Source: Tubulanus polymorphus
Lineage: Eukaryota > Nemertea > Palaeonemertea > Tubulaniformes > Tubulanidae
DNA: 64,000 nt
Direction of reading: 5' to 3'
Assembly: GCF_964204645.1 (NCBI RefSeq)
Contig: NC_134027.1
Coordinates: 15,052,485 to 15,116,484 of the forward strand
Below, in pieces: positions 34,475-47,100 of the stretch. The first letter of the stretch is position 1. Each line of letters begins with the position of its first letter. Position numbers and translations under genes: made by a program. Under the pieces are notes generated by a model. It saw only the letters and a list, made by a program, of their open reading frames with translations, did not search any database and was not told where the DNA came from.

Positions 34475-35527
34475 GACCAAGGCATTGCTTGTACTGAAAC
34501 GAAAGTTAAAGCAATTAAAGAATGGCCTCAGCCAGTGACTCCGTCGGGAGTACATTCTTTTATGGGATTAGCATCCTATTATCGTTCGTTTTGTAAAGGG
34601 TTCGCTTCGATAGCTAAACCCTTATACACTCTTACAGAAAAAGGCAAAGAATTTAAGTGGTCACCCGAGTGTGACGCAGCTTTTATAAAGATCAAAGAGT
34701 TATTAACGTCAGCACCTATATTGGCATATCCGGACCCGAATATATCTTTTATACTAGACACAGATGCTAGCAATACGGGGATAGGAGCAGTTTTGTCCCA
34801 AATTCAGGATGGAAAAGAAAGGGTGATAGCATATGCAAGTCGTACGTTAGCCAAGCCTGAAAGAAATTATTGTGTAACGAGACGAGAATTGTTGGCTGTA
34901 GTATCATTCATTAAGCATTTTAAATACTATTTGATGGGCAAGCGTTTCACTTTGAGAACAGACCATGCCTCTTTAAAATGGTTAATGTCATTTAAAGAAC
35001 CAGAGGGACAGATAGCAAGGTGGATATCCGTATTAAGTACTTACGATTTTGAGATCATCCATAGGCCAGGCAAGAATCATGGTAATGCCGATGCATTATC
35101 CAGACAAGAGTGCACACAATGCGATCGTATCACAAGAAAGAATGAGGGCGACTGTAATGAAATGAGAAAGAGTAGAGTAAACAACTTAGTATCAGAAAAA
35201 GATATAACTGAAACTCAATATACGCAAAGCCAATTTTCTCCAGAGGGTCATTGGCTACCTACGAATATATCACAGGCTCAGCGTAACGATCCCGAGTTCA
35301 TGTGGATATTTCCGTATATTGAAAGCAATAGTAAACCAGAATGGTCCGATGCGAGCGAATTAGGCAAAGACGCAAAATTCTATTGGGCTAGGTGGCAACA
35401 GTTAAAGATTATAGAGGATGTTTTATATATCTGTAAACAGGGAGAAGGATTCAGTGAATCCGTTTTACTAAATTATTACCAAAAGATTACAGGGAAGAAG
35501 TTTTATACAGTTTACATAACTCTATAA
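34475..35527 (+). pseudogene. Gypsy-2 RT connection and RNase H
   Basis: This is the same frame as the RT. It has the connection segment (GVHSFMGLASYYRSFCKGFA), RNase H with ILDTDASNTGIGAVLSQ, the RRELLAVVSFIKHFKYYL block, RTDHASLKWL and the terminal NADALSRQ. After RNase H comes a charged linker with a CTQC cluster. A frameshift near 35,500 separates it from the integrase. Confidence 0.9.
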
Positions 35528-36213
35528 CTGCTGCACATCTAGGGATTCGTAAAACTTTAACAAGAGTGCACGGCCGTTTTTATTGGCATCACATCCGGCA
35601 AGATGTAAGAACGCACTGCTTGTGTTGTTTTGTATGTGGTGCTCGAAAGACACCGGCAGTAAAACCAAAGGCTAGCTTACAGTTATACAGAGTGGGTCTT
35701 CCAATGGAAAGAATAGCTATGGATATTTTGGGTCCATTGCCTACTTCACGCAACGGAATGACCTATATATTAGTAGTTTGTGATTATTTCACAAAGTGGG
35801 TAGAAGCCTATGCTTTACCAGATCGGAGTGCGGAAACCGTAGCGTGCAAATTAGTAGAAGAATTTATATCGAGGTTTGGGGTGCCAAGAATAATTCATAC
35901 AGATCAAGGTGCTAACTTTCAATCTAGATTGATGAAAGAAGTATGTGCATTATTAGAAATAAAGAAAACTAGAACGTGCGCGTATCATCCACAGTCTGAT
36001 GGATTGGTCGAACGATTTAATAGAACTTTATTGAATTGTTTGGCCATGACAATCCATGATGATCAAGAAGATTGGGACGAGTGCCTACCTTACGTAACTA
36101 TGGCGTACAGAGCCACGAAACATGACGTCACAGGCTATTCTCCTAATCACTTGATGCTCGGAAGAGAGGTAGATTTACCAATCGATGTGATTGTGGGTGG
36201 ACCGCCTTCTTAA
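35528..36213 (+). pseudogene. Gypsy-2 integrase, C-terminally cut
   Basis: The zinc-binding region (AHLGIRKTL, then CLCCFVCG) leads to the DDE core: D in AMDILGPLP, D in IHTDQGANF and E in SDGLVERFNRT. The frame stops at 36,213 soon after REVDLPIDVIVGG, about where the family would begin its C-terminal SH3-like region; that region is absent and the next frame encodes a C2H2 finger instead. Confidence 0.9.
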
Positions 36214-36736
36214 CAGAGTGTTCCAATGCACGCTGTGTGAGTTTAATTCACATCGAGTGAGCCTGTTAAAAGAGCACGTTGGAAAAGTTCATCCAAAAGA
36301 TTTAAATACAGTCAAGGGACATTCGGGCAGATTCATACGCACAGTAGAACCAACAGAACGATACGATCGGGAAGTATTACCAGCAATTCCTCGTTCGATA
36401 ATTCAAAAAGTACCAACAGACGCTAAATTAACCCAACCGGAACCAGTTATAGTAGTACCAGAAATTTCAATTGACGAACTTTTAGAGATAACAGGAAATT
36501 GGCAGGAAGAAAAATCAGTCGTTACACCAAGTGTCAGTCCTTTTAACAGCCCACAGAAGACAGTTAGAAAAGAAAATTTACAAACAGAAACTTCGAATCA
36601 AGACAAAAGACCATGGACGATTCCATTGATACCAGTAGATGTGACGTCCGACCCGAGAAGAAAGATGGTGGAGCATCGGCACGTAGGAGAGATGTTGGGG
36701 GGGGGAATTTGTATTAATCTATCCAGTTGGAAGTAA
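36191..36736 (+). CDS. C2H2 zinc-finger ORF at gypsy-2 3' end
   Basis: A 181-codon frame overlaps the integrase end by 23 bases. A single C2H2 finger (CTLCEFNSHRVSLLKEH, with the second histidine in VGKVH) starts about 10 residues in and is followed by a Pro/Glu-rich, probably disordered tail. The first codons read through integrase sequence and the start may be artificial. It may be the retained C-terminal module of an integrase polyprotein whose linker was deleted, or an accessory gene. It is uninterrupted, unlike the rest of pol. No function is assigned. Confidence 0.55.
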   Translation: MWVDRLLNRVFQCTLCEFNSHRVSLLKEHVGKVHPKDLNTVKGHSGRFIRTVEPTERYDREVLPAIPRSIIQKVPTDAKLTQPEPVIVVPEISIDELLEITGNWQEEKSVVTPSVSPFNSPQKTVRKENLQTETSNQDKRPWTIPLIPVDVTSDPRRKMVEHRHVGEMLGGGICINLSSWK

Positions 36737-36821
36737 GGTAGAATGTGAGTTTTGTAATATTTTGAAAAAGAAGTTTTAACTTAAATTGTCATATAATGTA
36801 ATTATTTTCTGGACGAGGACG

Positions 36822-36850
36822 TCCAGAGCTGGAGGGGGGGGGGGGGGTAG
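36822..36850 (+). promoter_or_regulatory. Gypsy-2 polypurine tract
   Basis: GAGCTGGAGG followed by a run of about 15 more G ends three bases before the LTR start TGTAGCG. A purine tract at this position primes plus-strand DNA synthesis in LTR elements. Confidence 0.85.
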
Positions 36851-39589
36851 TGTAGCGTTTGTACAATTGTTGTTATTAAAATGTATTGAATTGTATTGAA
36901 TATTTAGAGGGGGCGGGCTAGGCATGTGATATGTAGATCTATGTACTGTTGTTAAATTTAAGATGTTTACTGTATAAAGATATTGTGTATTGATATGTTG
37001 TATAGATGGGGGTGGGATCACTTACTTAAATTCGTATTTTCAACCGGCTAAATATCCGTTGATTTCGGCCATGCTGGTAGTGTCCGTAGCACGCGAGTGG
37101 CGGCGCTATCAGCTGGTGTTGGTTTCTTGTCATGCTAGTTGTTGGGCTAGCGGGGTGGGTCGCTAGGCTGAGCTGCCCGTTGTCATGCTGGGATGCTGGG
37201 GTCAACCGTTTATCATTATTTAACGATATTAACTGTTTTACCGGTCGTGTTGACTCCCATCATCTCAGTTTGACAATTGACAGCCAGACCTGGTAAGCAT
37301 GAGTTGGTTTGTCGGTCAGCTCCGGTCTTTGGCCGGGCTGACCGACCATTCACGTAGTTGGCTCGCTGTAATCAATTCTACTATAATATCTATTTAGTTA
37401 GATATAGCCGTCTCCTTTTATCGTTTTTACGATAATCGTGATCGACAGCTTCCTCTGCTGATATATTTATTAAGAGCTTATTAGTCCCTTAGTTATACGC
37501 GGTAGCAAAAGAAGTGTCGTCGTACCTCAGTCGTACGTTTGCCTTTATTTTTAAAGACAGGATATTTAGACGGTTTGACTCTAGCTACTAAAGAAACGAA
37601 TTAGATTTTGATTAGAGCGATATTTTATTAGGAATAATGTAAATTTGTAAATAATGTATATAAATATGGTGTACTCTATTATTAGAGTATTCTAAACAGT
37701 TAAATAATAATTTCATACAATATTTCATATGCAGCTTTAGACTAGTCTATTGGTGATTGTCAGAATCTTTACAAGGACTGAGGAACAATTCTTTTCGTAT
37801 CAGGCCGTTTTAAGATTGATTTATATTTATCGGTGGTAAAATGCGGTGTTTTCATATCGCGGAAAGACGGAATCGCGGAATTTTCCAAAAACGCGGAATT
37901 TCTTCATTTTTACTTTAAATAGTAAACGGGTTTCCCCACGGGGATACCCACTGTCGGACAGGGCACGGGACCGATCGATGCAACGAGTTAGGTTCGAATC
38001 CCATTATTTGCAGGCAATTTTAAATGGAATTATTATATTACGATACCGTTTACTGGCTGCCACCTGTAGAAGAAGTCAGAATCAAGTGGGGTGAAAGAGA
38101 CCAGGCACCTAATGTCTATTTCTACTAGGCAAACTTCGGTTATCGAAGTTCATCGACTTTTTAAGAACTTCAGAAACGAATATTATCAGATGAATATTGA
38201 GCACGTTCGCGGTGTCGGACCGTAGTTGTAGATGGTTGCAAACATGAAATCCTACGACCAAACAAGTACCGGTTCAAATTCCTTTGAAATTATTATTATT
38301 TTACGGCCGTCCAGTACCGGTAACAATAAGATTCTTTTGATCAAAATAATCAGCATAGGAACATATATGTTATAGCAGTCACAAAGTAAACATTAAAAAA
38401 AAGAAACCATTTTATAATCTTTCATTTCATTTAATTCTAAAAGATAAACCACATTCGCTTATAACAACAATGTAGACACACAACACGCATGGACAATCCT
38501 AAGCCAGAATGAAATATACATAATGTCTATTTATTTTCGTCTGACATCAATCCAGTTCCACAGTTGTGAGTTAACTCTGAGTTACTTAGTATCAATTCAT
38601 TTCCAATGTTTTAAATCCAGAGTCAAATCTTAACTCGGAACTGAGTCCTGGAGAATGACCCATGGTGTCATCACAAATCCTACGTTTACGTACCATCGAT
38701 TTGTATTCCTTCAGTTAATGCAGCGATAGGCCTACTCTGTATCACTGAATTCGCAAAGCACGTATTGCCTAGGTTCTCCATTATTTGGAACAGTATCGTT
38801 AAGTTGTTGACTGGCGATATAATAAATTATCAAATACTAATTCCCGGTGTTGAAAACCTGGGTCCGGTGCCCTGTCCGACAGTGGGTATCCCCGTGGGAA
38901 AACCCGTTTACTATTTATAGTAAAAATGAAGAAATTCCGCGTTTTTGGAAAATTCCGCGATTCCATCTTACCGCGATATGACAACACCGGGTAAAATGCC
39001 ACGGTGGAGACGAATAGCAGAGGACTATTTAGTAGGGACTTAGAGCCTACAGCCTATGAGGAGGGAGAATCTATGGTGGAATTTACGACTGCCATTAGTA
39101 TGAAGTGAGGGTTACGAGATTATTCTAAAGACCGGTCGAATGTAGGGTAGATCAAGGTATAATTCGGGGTGGCCAACCTGATTATATGCTGTGGGCCTTA
39201 TGGGCATGTAAGAGACATGTTGCAGAGAAAAATTTTATTCCGTATTCCGGAAAATAGGTTATTCGTGCTCGGTGTGCACGATCTGTATACACTAGATAAG
39301 AATTTTCATATCGTGGCTATTTTTATATATTTATCTCTCTCGGTTTCTCATGAGGATCATCCCTTGTGGCGAGATATTAGTTATTTCCCTTTTTGATTTC
39401 ACTACCAGAAATCATTCGACGTGAGCGAACTCCGTAGCGGGCTTAGAAGATAAGATTGTTACCTGTTTAGACATCCTGACAAGTTAGATGGTTGCCGATT
39501 ACATCGACGAATTTATGAGACGAGCAGAAGAACGACCGCCATATTCGAAGAGAGAGGGCAGCACCGCCTTGCCCCCGTTTTCCGCTACA
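36851..39589 (+). repeat. Gypsy-2 3' LTR, interrupted by transposon X
   Basis: The LTR begins TGTAGCGTTTG and ends TTTTCCGCTACA. Removing transposon X and one copy of its 9-bp duplication leaves about 1.58 kb, long for a gypsy LTR. A T-rich AT stretch near 37,620-37,700 contains TATAAATATGG, a possible promoter. No gene is seen in it. Confidence 0.85.
37844..38989. mobile_element. Transposon X (copy 2), intact with 9-bp target duplication
   Basis: A 1,146-bp element with TIRs starting CGGTGTTTTCATATCGCGG and ending CCGCGATATGACAACACCG, flanked by perfect GGTAAAATG duplications (37,835-37,843 and 38,990-38,998). Its interior is an inverted relative of copy 1 (11,712-12,819). Around 37,975-38,010 it contains GTTAGGTTCGAATCCCATT, a B-box-like tRNA motif also present in copy 1. 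No transposase is encoded. The 9-bp duplication and long TIRs suggest a Mutator-like source of transposase. Confidence 0.92.
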
Positions 39590-39912
39590 ATTTAACGATT
39601 ATTATAAAAAACCTAAATTAACAAAAGAAGATATGGAAAATATAGAAGAAACATTCACAAACATATTAAAATGTTATTCGGATAATAAAATAACAGATTC
39701 AATTAATTATCAATTCTGTTTAAATAAGATTGTAAATTTTTTAAACATCGATATTATAATTCCATTTGATGAATTAACGAACAAAGAAACAAAGAGAGCT
39801 AGATGAAATGTGGAATAATGTAGAACTTTATTTAAATGAGAAAAATGAAATGAAAATGAAATTAAATTAAAGACAATTAAATGAAAATGAAGAAGCCATG
39901 ATGATTTTCTTT
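39590..39912 (+). pseudogene. Polinton copy 1: zinc-finger gene, 3' part
   Basis: This continues the gene broken at 31,000: sequence collinear with copy 2 from about 60,956 (NDYYKKPKLTKED) to the C-terminal acidic region. It has indels (near 39,790 and 39,840-39,900) and has lost the original stop. It converges on PolB as in copy 2. Confidence 0.85.
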
Positions 39913-39913
39913 T

Positions 39914-42900
39914 TTAATGGCCATAAGGAACGGATTTAAACTAGTTTTTTCAACTTCATTAATGTACTTCTCGTGATCTTCTGATCTTAAACGATTCATT
40001 TTATGTTTCATTACAATTGAGTTATATAAACACTTTATATAATCTTGAAATTCTATGTCATTCTATGTTTATCAACCACATGTTTTGTTATTCCTTTTAA
40101 CTTTTTAGCTTCATGATCTTTTTTTCTATAACTATACATTTTACTTCTTATCCCAACAAATTCAATCATTTCATCGCCCCCTAATTCATCTTTAAATTTA
40201 CCAGGAATTTTTTTATTATCATTGCTAAATAGTTCATGAAGTTTTGGATAATTGATAAGTCAAAATCATGTTTTAATGTTTTTAAGTCTTTTGTTACGTC
40301 ATTTGTCTTGATTTTGAGTATGTAACTGTCAGTATTCTTTAGGATTAATGGAAATCCACAATTAAATGTACCATCTTCAGTTGTTAAATCATAAACATGT
40401 TCTGTAGGATTGGATATTTCAAATAAAACTCTTACTTCTTCTGTTAGTTCATTTTCTACATGCGTTAATTGAAATACATTTAGTTTATCCTTTCTAATAT
40501 TAACTAACATATTAAATCCTAATGAATTGCATAATATATTTAATCCTGATATAGCAACTTTTCCTTTTTGTGTCAAAGATATAGTTTTCTGTTTTGTGTA
40601 GTTTTTTGAACCATCTGCAGCATAGAATCCAATGAAGAACCATTTTCTTGAATTATCTTTTGCATTTAATACATAATCTGGTACTATCTTTAGTTAAAGC
40701 ATTACTTTTAACTATTGCATGAATATAGAATTCATCATTATATTTAATTGCAAAATCTTTAGGATTATTTACATGTATTCTATAAACTGCTGATGATTTC
40801 ATAACATCTATGATTTTAAATGTTTTATTTCGATAAACTTCTTTACAGTATTTCTTTATTCTTTCTAATAATTTCAAATCTTGATTGCATAAGCACCAAC
40901 AATATTGAGTTTGATTAACATGCTTATACACACCTGCTGAACCATCACCCATAAAAAATCCTTTGATAAAATATTCTTTTTCTTCTAATGTTTCAGGTTC
41001 TCTATTTTAAATATTATAAATTATTTCATCAAATGACATATGATTCATTCTTTGGAAAAATATTTTATGTAATAATTCATCTCCAATTTTTATATCAGTT
41101 GGTTTTATTTCATCACCATTTTGTTTAATTAAAATATGATCTTCAGTAACACCAACGAATCCTGATTTAGTTCTAACTCTATAGATTTTCTTATTTGTTT
41201 TATGCCTAATAATATTCTTTAATTTTTTCCATCCATTTCTTGTCCAAACATCCATTAATCCATTTATTTGTATTAATTCTTTTCACCATATGAAATATAA
41301 AGTTCATTTTGTTTTGGAATTATTTCTGAAATTCTTCTAATTAATATTTGGTTATTGTATTTTAATAATATGGGGGTATCAGCTGTTACAGAATCAAAAT
41401 ATAATATTTCAATATGTTTTTCCCCATAAAGTGGTTGTAAAACATTATAATAAAAATCATACATTAATAATTTTGATATTTCTAAAACAGTTGAACCAAT
41501 GAATATAGGTTTATTAAATTTCATTGACGTTCTTTTTAATTTTTCTGCTGTTAAATAAACTTCAAATCTTTTATTTCCTAAATAGGACTTGATTGTAAAT
41601 GTCTCAATCGTTCAGAATTATTTACTAATTCAATATCATTTCTATTTCTAATATTTTCACGTTTTTCAGTAAAAACTATTATTCATTAATTTGAAGGAAT
41701 CTTTTTCAAAATCTGTTTTTGATATGGTCCTCTGTTGAGTATTAAAATCTATATATTTTTCTAACCACTTCGATTGATTAAATTCAATATATCTATGTAC
41801 TTTCTATAATTTCATTCCTTGTTTTGGATAAAATTTTAACATTCTATAATGAACAATATAATTGTATTTATTATTTTGAGTAAGTATTAATTTTTGTGTA
41901 AAAACATGATCTTTCGGTTTTATTTTCTTCTTGTATTCACTTAAATAACTATCATCTGCGGCTAAATGTTCTGGGCAATATGGTAAGTTTCTTGTTTTAA
42001 ACCTAATGTTATCAGGATATTCTAAATCAACTACAAAAAATAACCAATTGGTGCTTCATCTTCTAAACTCATAATTGCGCTTTCCCAATTAGTTTTATCA
42101 TCATTTTCAACTTCTGTTGAAACATAAAATTTTTACATGGTTGGGGTTGCATCATTGCCCAACCATATACATTATTAGCGTCAATATATAATAATTTATA
42201 TTCATCGTTTGCTTTAAAATGTCTCCCATAACATCTCCCATAAAATCTCCCATAACACCACTTATTCCACCTCTAATTGATTTTTCAAATAATAAAACCA
42301 TGTCTGGTTCTTTTAATAAATCTAATTCTACATTTGTATATTTAAACCACATTGCCAGGTTAAGCCAGGACTTGAATAACAATAACAGGGATCAACATTA
42401 AAATTAACTTCTCTGAATTTTTCAAATATATCAGCCATTATCATAACATCTGATTTTAAATATAAATCTACTTATTCACCATGATTTTTTTATCTTAAAA
42501 TGATTCCAAATATTTAATGTTCTATTTAACACTTCATCTTTCACATACTCCTCTTTTAATTGATCATAAAATTGTTCTTTTAATAATTCTGTCATCATGT
42601 GTTTTATAAAATGAATAAGGAATTGCACCTTTAAATCTCAATAATTTAAAATCTTGTTCATTTGGATAATAATGTGAGTTATTATGAAATCATTATCAAC
42701 TAAACTTTTTGCTAAATTATCTAATGAACTTGCTAAAAATCTATAAGAATCTAAAATTCTAATGCAACCAAATTGAAATGAAATACAATTTTCAGATGTC
42801 TTAGCTAATAGTTTAAAATCATATTTTCTTACATTTGCGCCATTCATAGCATTATATTCTTCTATTTCCTGATTAATTGTGCCCAATTTTCCTGATAATT

Positions 42901-44195
42901 GTTTTGTAAATAGATGGGTATCATAGCCTGATAAATTATGAAATAATATTGGTACGAAATTGACTTTCTTAGCTCGTAAATTGCAATCTTCATGAGCAGC
43001 TCCACGATATTTTGTATTTAAATGATCATGATCTCAACTTTTTTTATCAAATGAATAAACACGTTTTTCACAGTAACAACAATGAGTTGCATAATTGAAA
43101 TCAATTTCATCTTCTTTTGTCATAACTTTTCTTTTATTTTTGTTTAATAATTTTGCAAAATCATTTTCTATTTCAATTATTGGATTACAAATTTCATTTA
43201 CTACATATTCACCTCTAAAAGAAATATATTGACTTTCATATAATTCAGGATAATTTGATTTTATATAAATTCCATAAGCAGCAGCTCTTTGATGAACTTT
43301 TTTAATTGTATTTACAATTGGTGGGTCTTGAATTACGTCTTCATTTAATTCATTTCCTTCGTCCATTGATTTTAGAAATTGCTTTTTGTTATATATTGCT
43401 TTTCTATCTTGATCATTTAATTCTTTATTCAACGATTCAAAATCCCCATAAATTACAAATGGTACTATATTTTTAAATTTATGATTAATAAATTTCAACT
43501 TACAATCTTTTTTGTTGGCATTATTAATTTGCAAAAATCTTTATTATCACATAATTCTTTATGTTTTAGTAATGCATTTTCAGTTCTAAATTAAGATAAA
43601 CATTTTCTATATAAATATATTTTATGACTGTTAAGATCACTTTCTGTTCTAAAGAATAATTCTATTTGTTTTAACCACATATAATGTTCATTTTCATCTT
43701 CTTTATAGTATAATAAATCTATAACATTTTCATCATCATAATATTCTGTTAAATATAAAGCTTCTAATGTATAATCTTTAATATTTTCACCTTTTGTCTC
43801 TGGTAATTGCATTAATTCGAATACTTTTATTTTTAAATTATTAACTTTTTCTACTTTAGGAATCATTTTTATAGTTACTGGATATTGATCAATTTTATAT
43901 AATGTTTCATATTTCCGGTAATTTGTTATTTTACAAACATTTTCCTGAGTTGGGTGTAAACAACTAATAATTGACCATAGAAAACATTTATTGTCTTCAT
44001 TTTGAACATTTATTACTGCTTTTGTTGTAAATGGTAATTTAATATAAGATGATGCTTTAATATCCTTTTCTGTTGTAAAGTTTGAATCATTTTTAAATAT
44101 TCTTTTACTTTTTGATGCTTTATTCCTTTTTGTATTATAAACATTTAAATCTAAAAATACAATTTCATTCAATGTTAAACCAGAACCCTCAAAAT
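39914..44195 (-). pseudogene. Polinton copy 1 PolB (main part, with intein)
   Basis: Protein-primed family B DNA polymerase, frame broken by many indels and stops. In gene order it has the N-terminal region (CFLWSIISCLHP), Exo I (VIYGDFESL), a zinc-like CCYCEKRVY cluster, Exo II (near 42,910, HNLSGYDTH), Exo III (near 42,440), motif A (near 42,175), and motif C split by the intein at 40,334-41,392. Motif B is damaged near 41,690. The C-terminal IRSKMYSYR-like region is at about 40,120-40,150. A deletion near 39,925 shortens the C terminus relative to copy 2. The N-terminal end lies beyond the transposon at 44,196-47,264. In Polintons this enzyme replicates the linear element from a protein primer. 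Confidence 0.92.
40334..41392 (-). other. Intein with LAGLIDADG endonuclease in PolB copy 1
   Basis: It starts with Ser in SVTADTPILLK directly after Y-F-D of PolB and ends with Asn directly before T-D-S; length 1,059 bases, 353 codons. The Hint block with T-E-D-H is at about 41,140. The first LAGLIDADG motif is near 40,950 and the second (WFFIGFYAADG) near 40,610. The C-terminal block YDLTTEDGTFNCG is intact; the residue before the terminal Asn is Lys rather than the common His. Lesions include a one-base deletion near 41,280, an in-frame TAA near 41,010 and a shift near 40,690. It sits at the same site as the copy 2 intein. Confidence 0.9.
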
Positions 44196-47100
44196 GAAAG
44201 GCTGAATCCAAGAACATGTCTATCGCACTTTTGAGCCCAAACGTCTACTTTTACTTAGTAGCCACTGAGAACAATAAGCAATTAACGATATCGGCTACTT
44301 ATCCAGTAGTATACATTTCAAAACAGTCACTCTGAAATAGTATTCGTTTCAATTCGGTTGGTTTTTCATAGTGGCTGTTTCGAAGAGTCTACTATTGAAA
44401 AGTAGTGACCACTTGAAAACATCTGGTTTTGATAGTGCACACTAGCAGTAGAGGTGTCTGTAAAACCACCCGTCTGTAAACAGTGACTTTGTGATAGTAA
44501 CTCATACCATAACGGCTACTCTCAAAACATATCGTTTCTAAAAGTAAACTATTGAAAAGTGACCATTTTGAGATCGCTTGCCAGATTCCCTGTTATAAAT
44601 ACACTGTAGCAACATATGCTTCAGATTTGCAGTGATACGTGACAATATAAACATACTGAGAAACTCTACCCACCTATAGTTTGGGGTATAGTTCTATTTA
44701 GAGTGACTCTTAAGATCTGAAGATATTGTACATACTCTTTGAGGATGTGAAATGTAATGATCGATTCCCAACTCTAACCAATAAAAGTCGAGATTGGAGT
44801 TAAATTCATTTACAAATTGTCAAAAGTCATGTAGTTTTAAGACAAATCGAAATTTCCTTCTTTTTCATGGCGATATAATTTAATGAGGAATTCAATTTGA
44901 ACAAATGCAGCTATTTTCAAGCATAGGGCTGCATTTATTTTTGATTTAAATTCTTTGATTAAAAGCGCAATCATAAATTCAGGCTAACCTCTTATTATTG
45001 AAATGGTGGTTTATTTTCAACGGGGGGCCTGGATGTCTTTGCATCTTAAATTACGATCTGTTCGAATTTCCCTGAATTCTAATTTCGCTGCATCATTGAT
45101 TTTTTTAAACAAAATATGCTATGTATATCCATGTGGATTTTAAATATTCTAAAGAAATCATCTAAATCAAGCCTATATTTGATCAAATTTGATATCAATA
45201 AGAAACTTTGTATGGTATTCAAGATTTAATTTGGTGAAACCGCAACGTTTCGACGGGTGACTAAAACAGCCATCATCAGGTGGAATGTAGACATTCCTAG
45301 TGAGAAGGCCTTTTAGTCAGATGGCTGTCAGTCAACATCCGAACCGTTGTGGTTTAACTTTAATAAATTTCATGATACAAAATTCTATTGTGGAATTTCC
45401 TCATTTATCTACAGTTAACGGATTAGAGTATTTTATTTGACTTCTTCGGGTCCTGTAGTCAATTAGGTCGAAAATTATTCACTTTTCGGCTCGGAAGCGA
45501 TATACAACCGTGTTGGTCGCTATGATAGGGATTCCCTGTATATCTGCACCTTAGATCGGTACCTTTGTTGGTTCTAGCCTCGGTACCTTTGTTGCGTTCG
45601 CTTCCAAATTCAAGTATTGGTATCGTTATTCTTACTCTGAATGCACTTCTGTTGTCGAACATGGTGCCACATATTAGTAGTTATTATTTTACGATAATTT
45701 GTAAAAATGAGTTTAGTTGGAAAAAACTGATAATTATCACAAATGATCATTGGTTCATCGATTAAGCGAAGTTCAAACACCATTTTGGCGTATTATTTTA
45801 TTGGCACCTTGAAATAAAGTTTCATAGAGATATTGCGGTGCTAAGTTTATTACTATTATGAGGTAATTACTTTTGGTTCGAGGTCTTTTGGTGGCCAATG
45901 CAGTTTGTTCATTCGTTCATCAATCACTGTCTAGTTAGCCAGTGTAATTGACCTGCTGACCGATAGCTGCTGCTGGGTTTTTGAAAACCTATATAAACAA
46001 TTTACTCAACAAAGTAGGAAAGTGTGTGAAACTGAAATTACAGCCTATCGCATTTCTTTCACTTCTTAAGCCAAACGAAGTTTTCTGTATCAAATGAAAT
46101 TGCTGATTTCAAAATTACGTGAATATCTCAACACTGCCCTTTTACACGCTAATCTTGTGATCTTTTATAATAAGTTGGTAATTTCATTTCAACCAAACTG
46201 TATAACTATGAAATAATATTTGATCAGGCAATCACTTCTGGCAAGCGATAAAACGATTCATGAACAAGCCAAGAACAGCGTGACGAAGTGAACATAACAT
46301 TGATTACTTAAAACCCTTTGTATCGAAATAAACAATAAATTCAAGGTTAATTCTTAGTATTTTAGATACATTTTTTTCGGAATATTTTGTATAGTCTTCA
46401 TCCAGATAATGAGATAATAAGACGTTATTCATTTCATGAACATATGATTTTATTTGTATATTCCTTTCTCATATATCCTTAAAACAAATTAAGCCTAAAT
46501 GACAAATTTATTCTTTTATCTTTCTTTTCTACAAAATCAAAGATTTATGAACGCACCAGAATGTTTTATAATCGTAAATGTAAAACAAAAATCTTAAAAT
46601 TCTTAATTAGGACTGGCACTATATTAGTATTAATGGATTTAATCCTTGATGATGTTATATAAATCAATAGTTTTCCTATTGGATATTGCTATTTTGTTGA
46701 GCGTAATATAAATTAGGGGAATCTTGGCAACTCCAAAACTTGGATTTTCTATTCACAGAACTGTATTCAAATCATACAGAGTTCTGTATACAAAGCATAT
46801 AGGGTTTAACGTAACCTTTGAACCTGTCACGTATCACTGCAAATTTTTAACAGATGCTGCTATTTTGAACAGGAAATTACCAGGCCATCTCAAAATGGCC
46901 ACTTTTCAATGGTTCAATGATAGAAACGATATGTTTTGAGAGTAGATGTTATGGTAGGAGTTACTATCACAAAGTCACTGTTTACAGGCGGGTGGTTTTA
47001 CACATCACCTCTACTGCTACTGTGCACTATCAAAACCAGATGTTTTGAAATGGTCACTTTTCAATAGTAGACTCTTCGAAACAGCCACGATAGAAAACCA

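Larger units (their letters stand above)
31001..39589 (+). mobile_element. Gypsy-2: Ty3/gypsy LTR retrotransposon with rearranged 5' LTR
   Basis: A plus-strand element inserted in the Polinton copy 1 zinc-finger gene. Order: palindromic 5' LTR remnant, primer-binding site, Gag, protease, RT, RNase H, integrase, a C2H2 zinc-finger frame, a poly-G polypurine tract and a 3' LTR. The 3' LTR starts TGTAGCG (36,851) and ends CGCTACA (39,589). The flanking Polinton bases suggest a short AATT-like target duplication, ambiguous by a base. Pol has three in-frame stops and a frameshift, so this copy is dead. Confidence 0.92.

Noticed and set aside
45228-45310. Hammerhead-ribozyme-like CTGATGATGG ... GTCGAAACG on the minus strand
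   Set aside because: The core words are present, but the stretch between them cannot form a stem II directly bounded by CTGATGA and GAAA, and stems I and III are not evident. It fits a common invertebrate repeat end better.
44600-46880. Transposase gene inside the long-TIR transposon
   Set aside because: No frame longer than about 70 codons and no DDE-like pattern; the frame at 46,724-46,939 lies partly in the inverted repeat.
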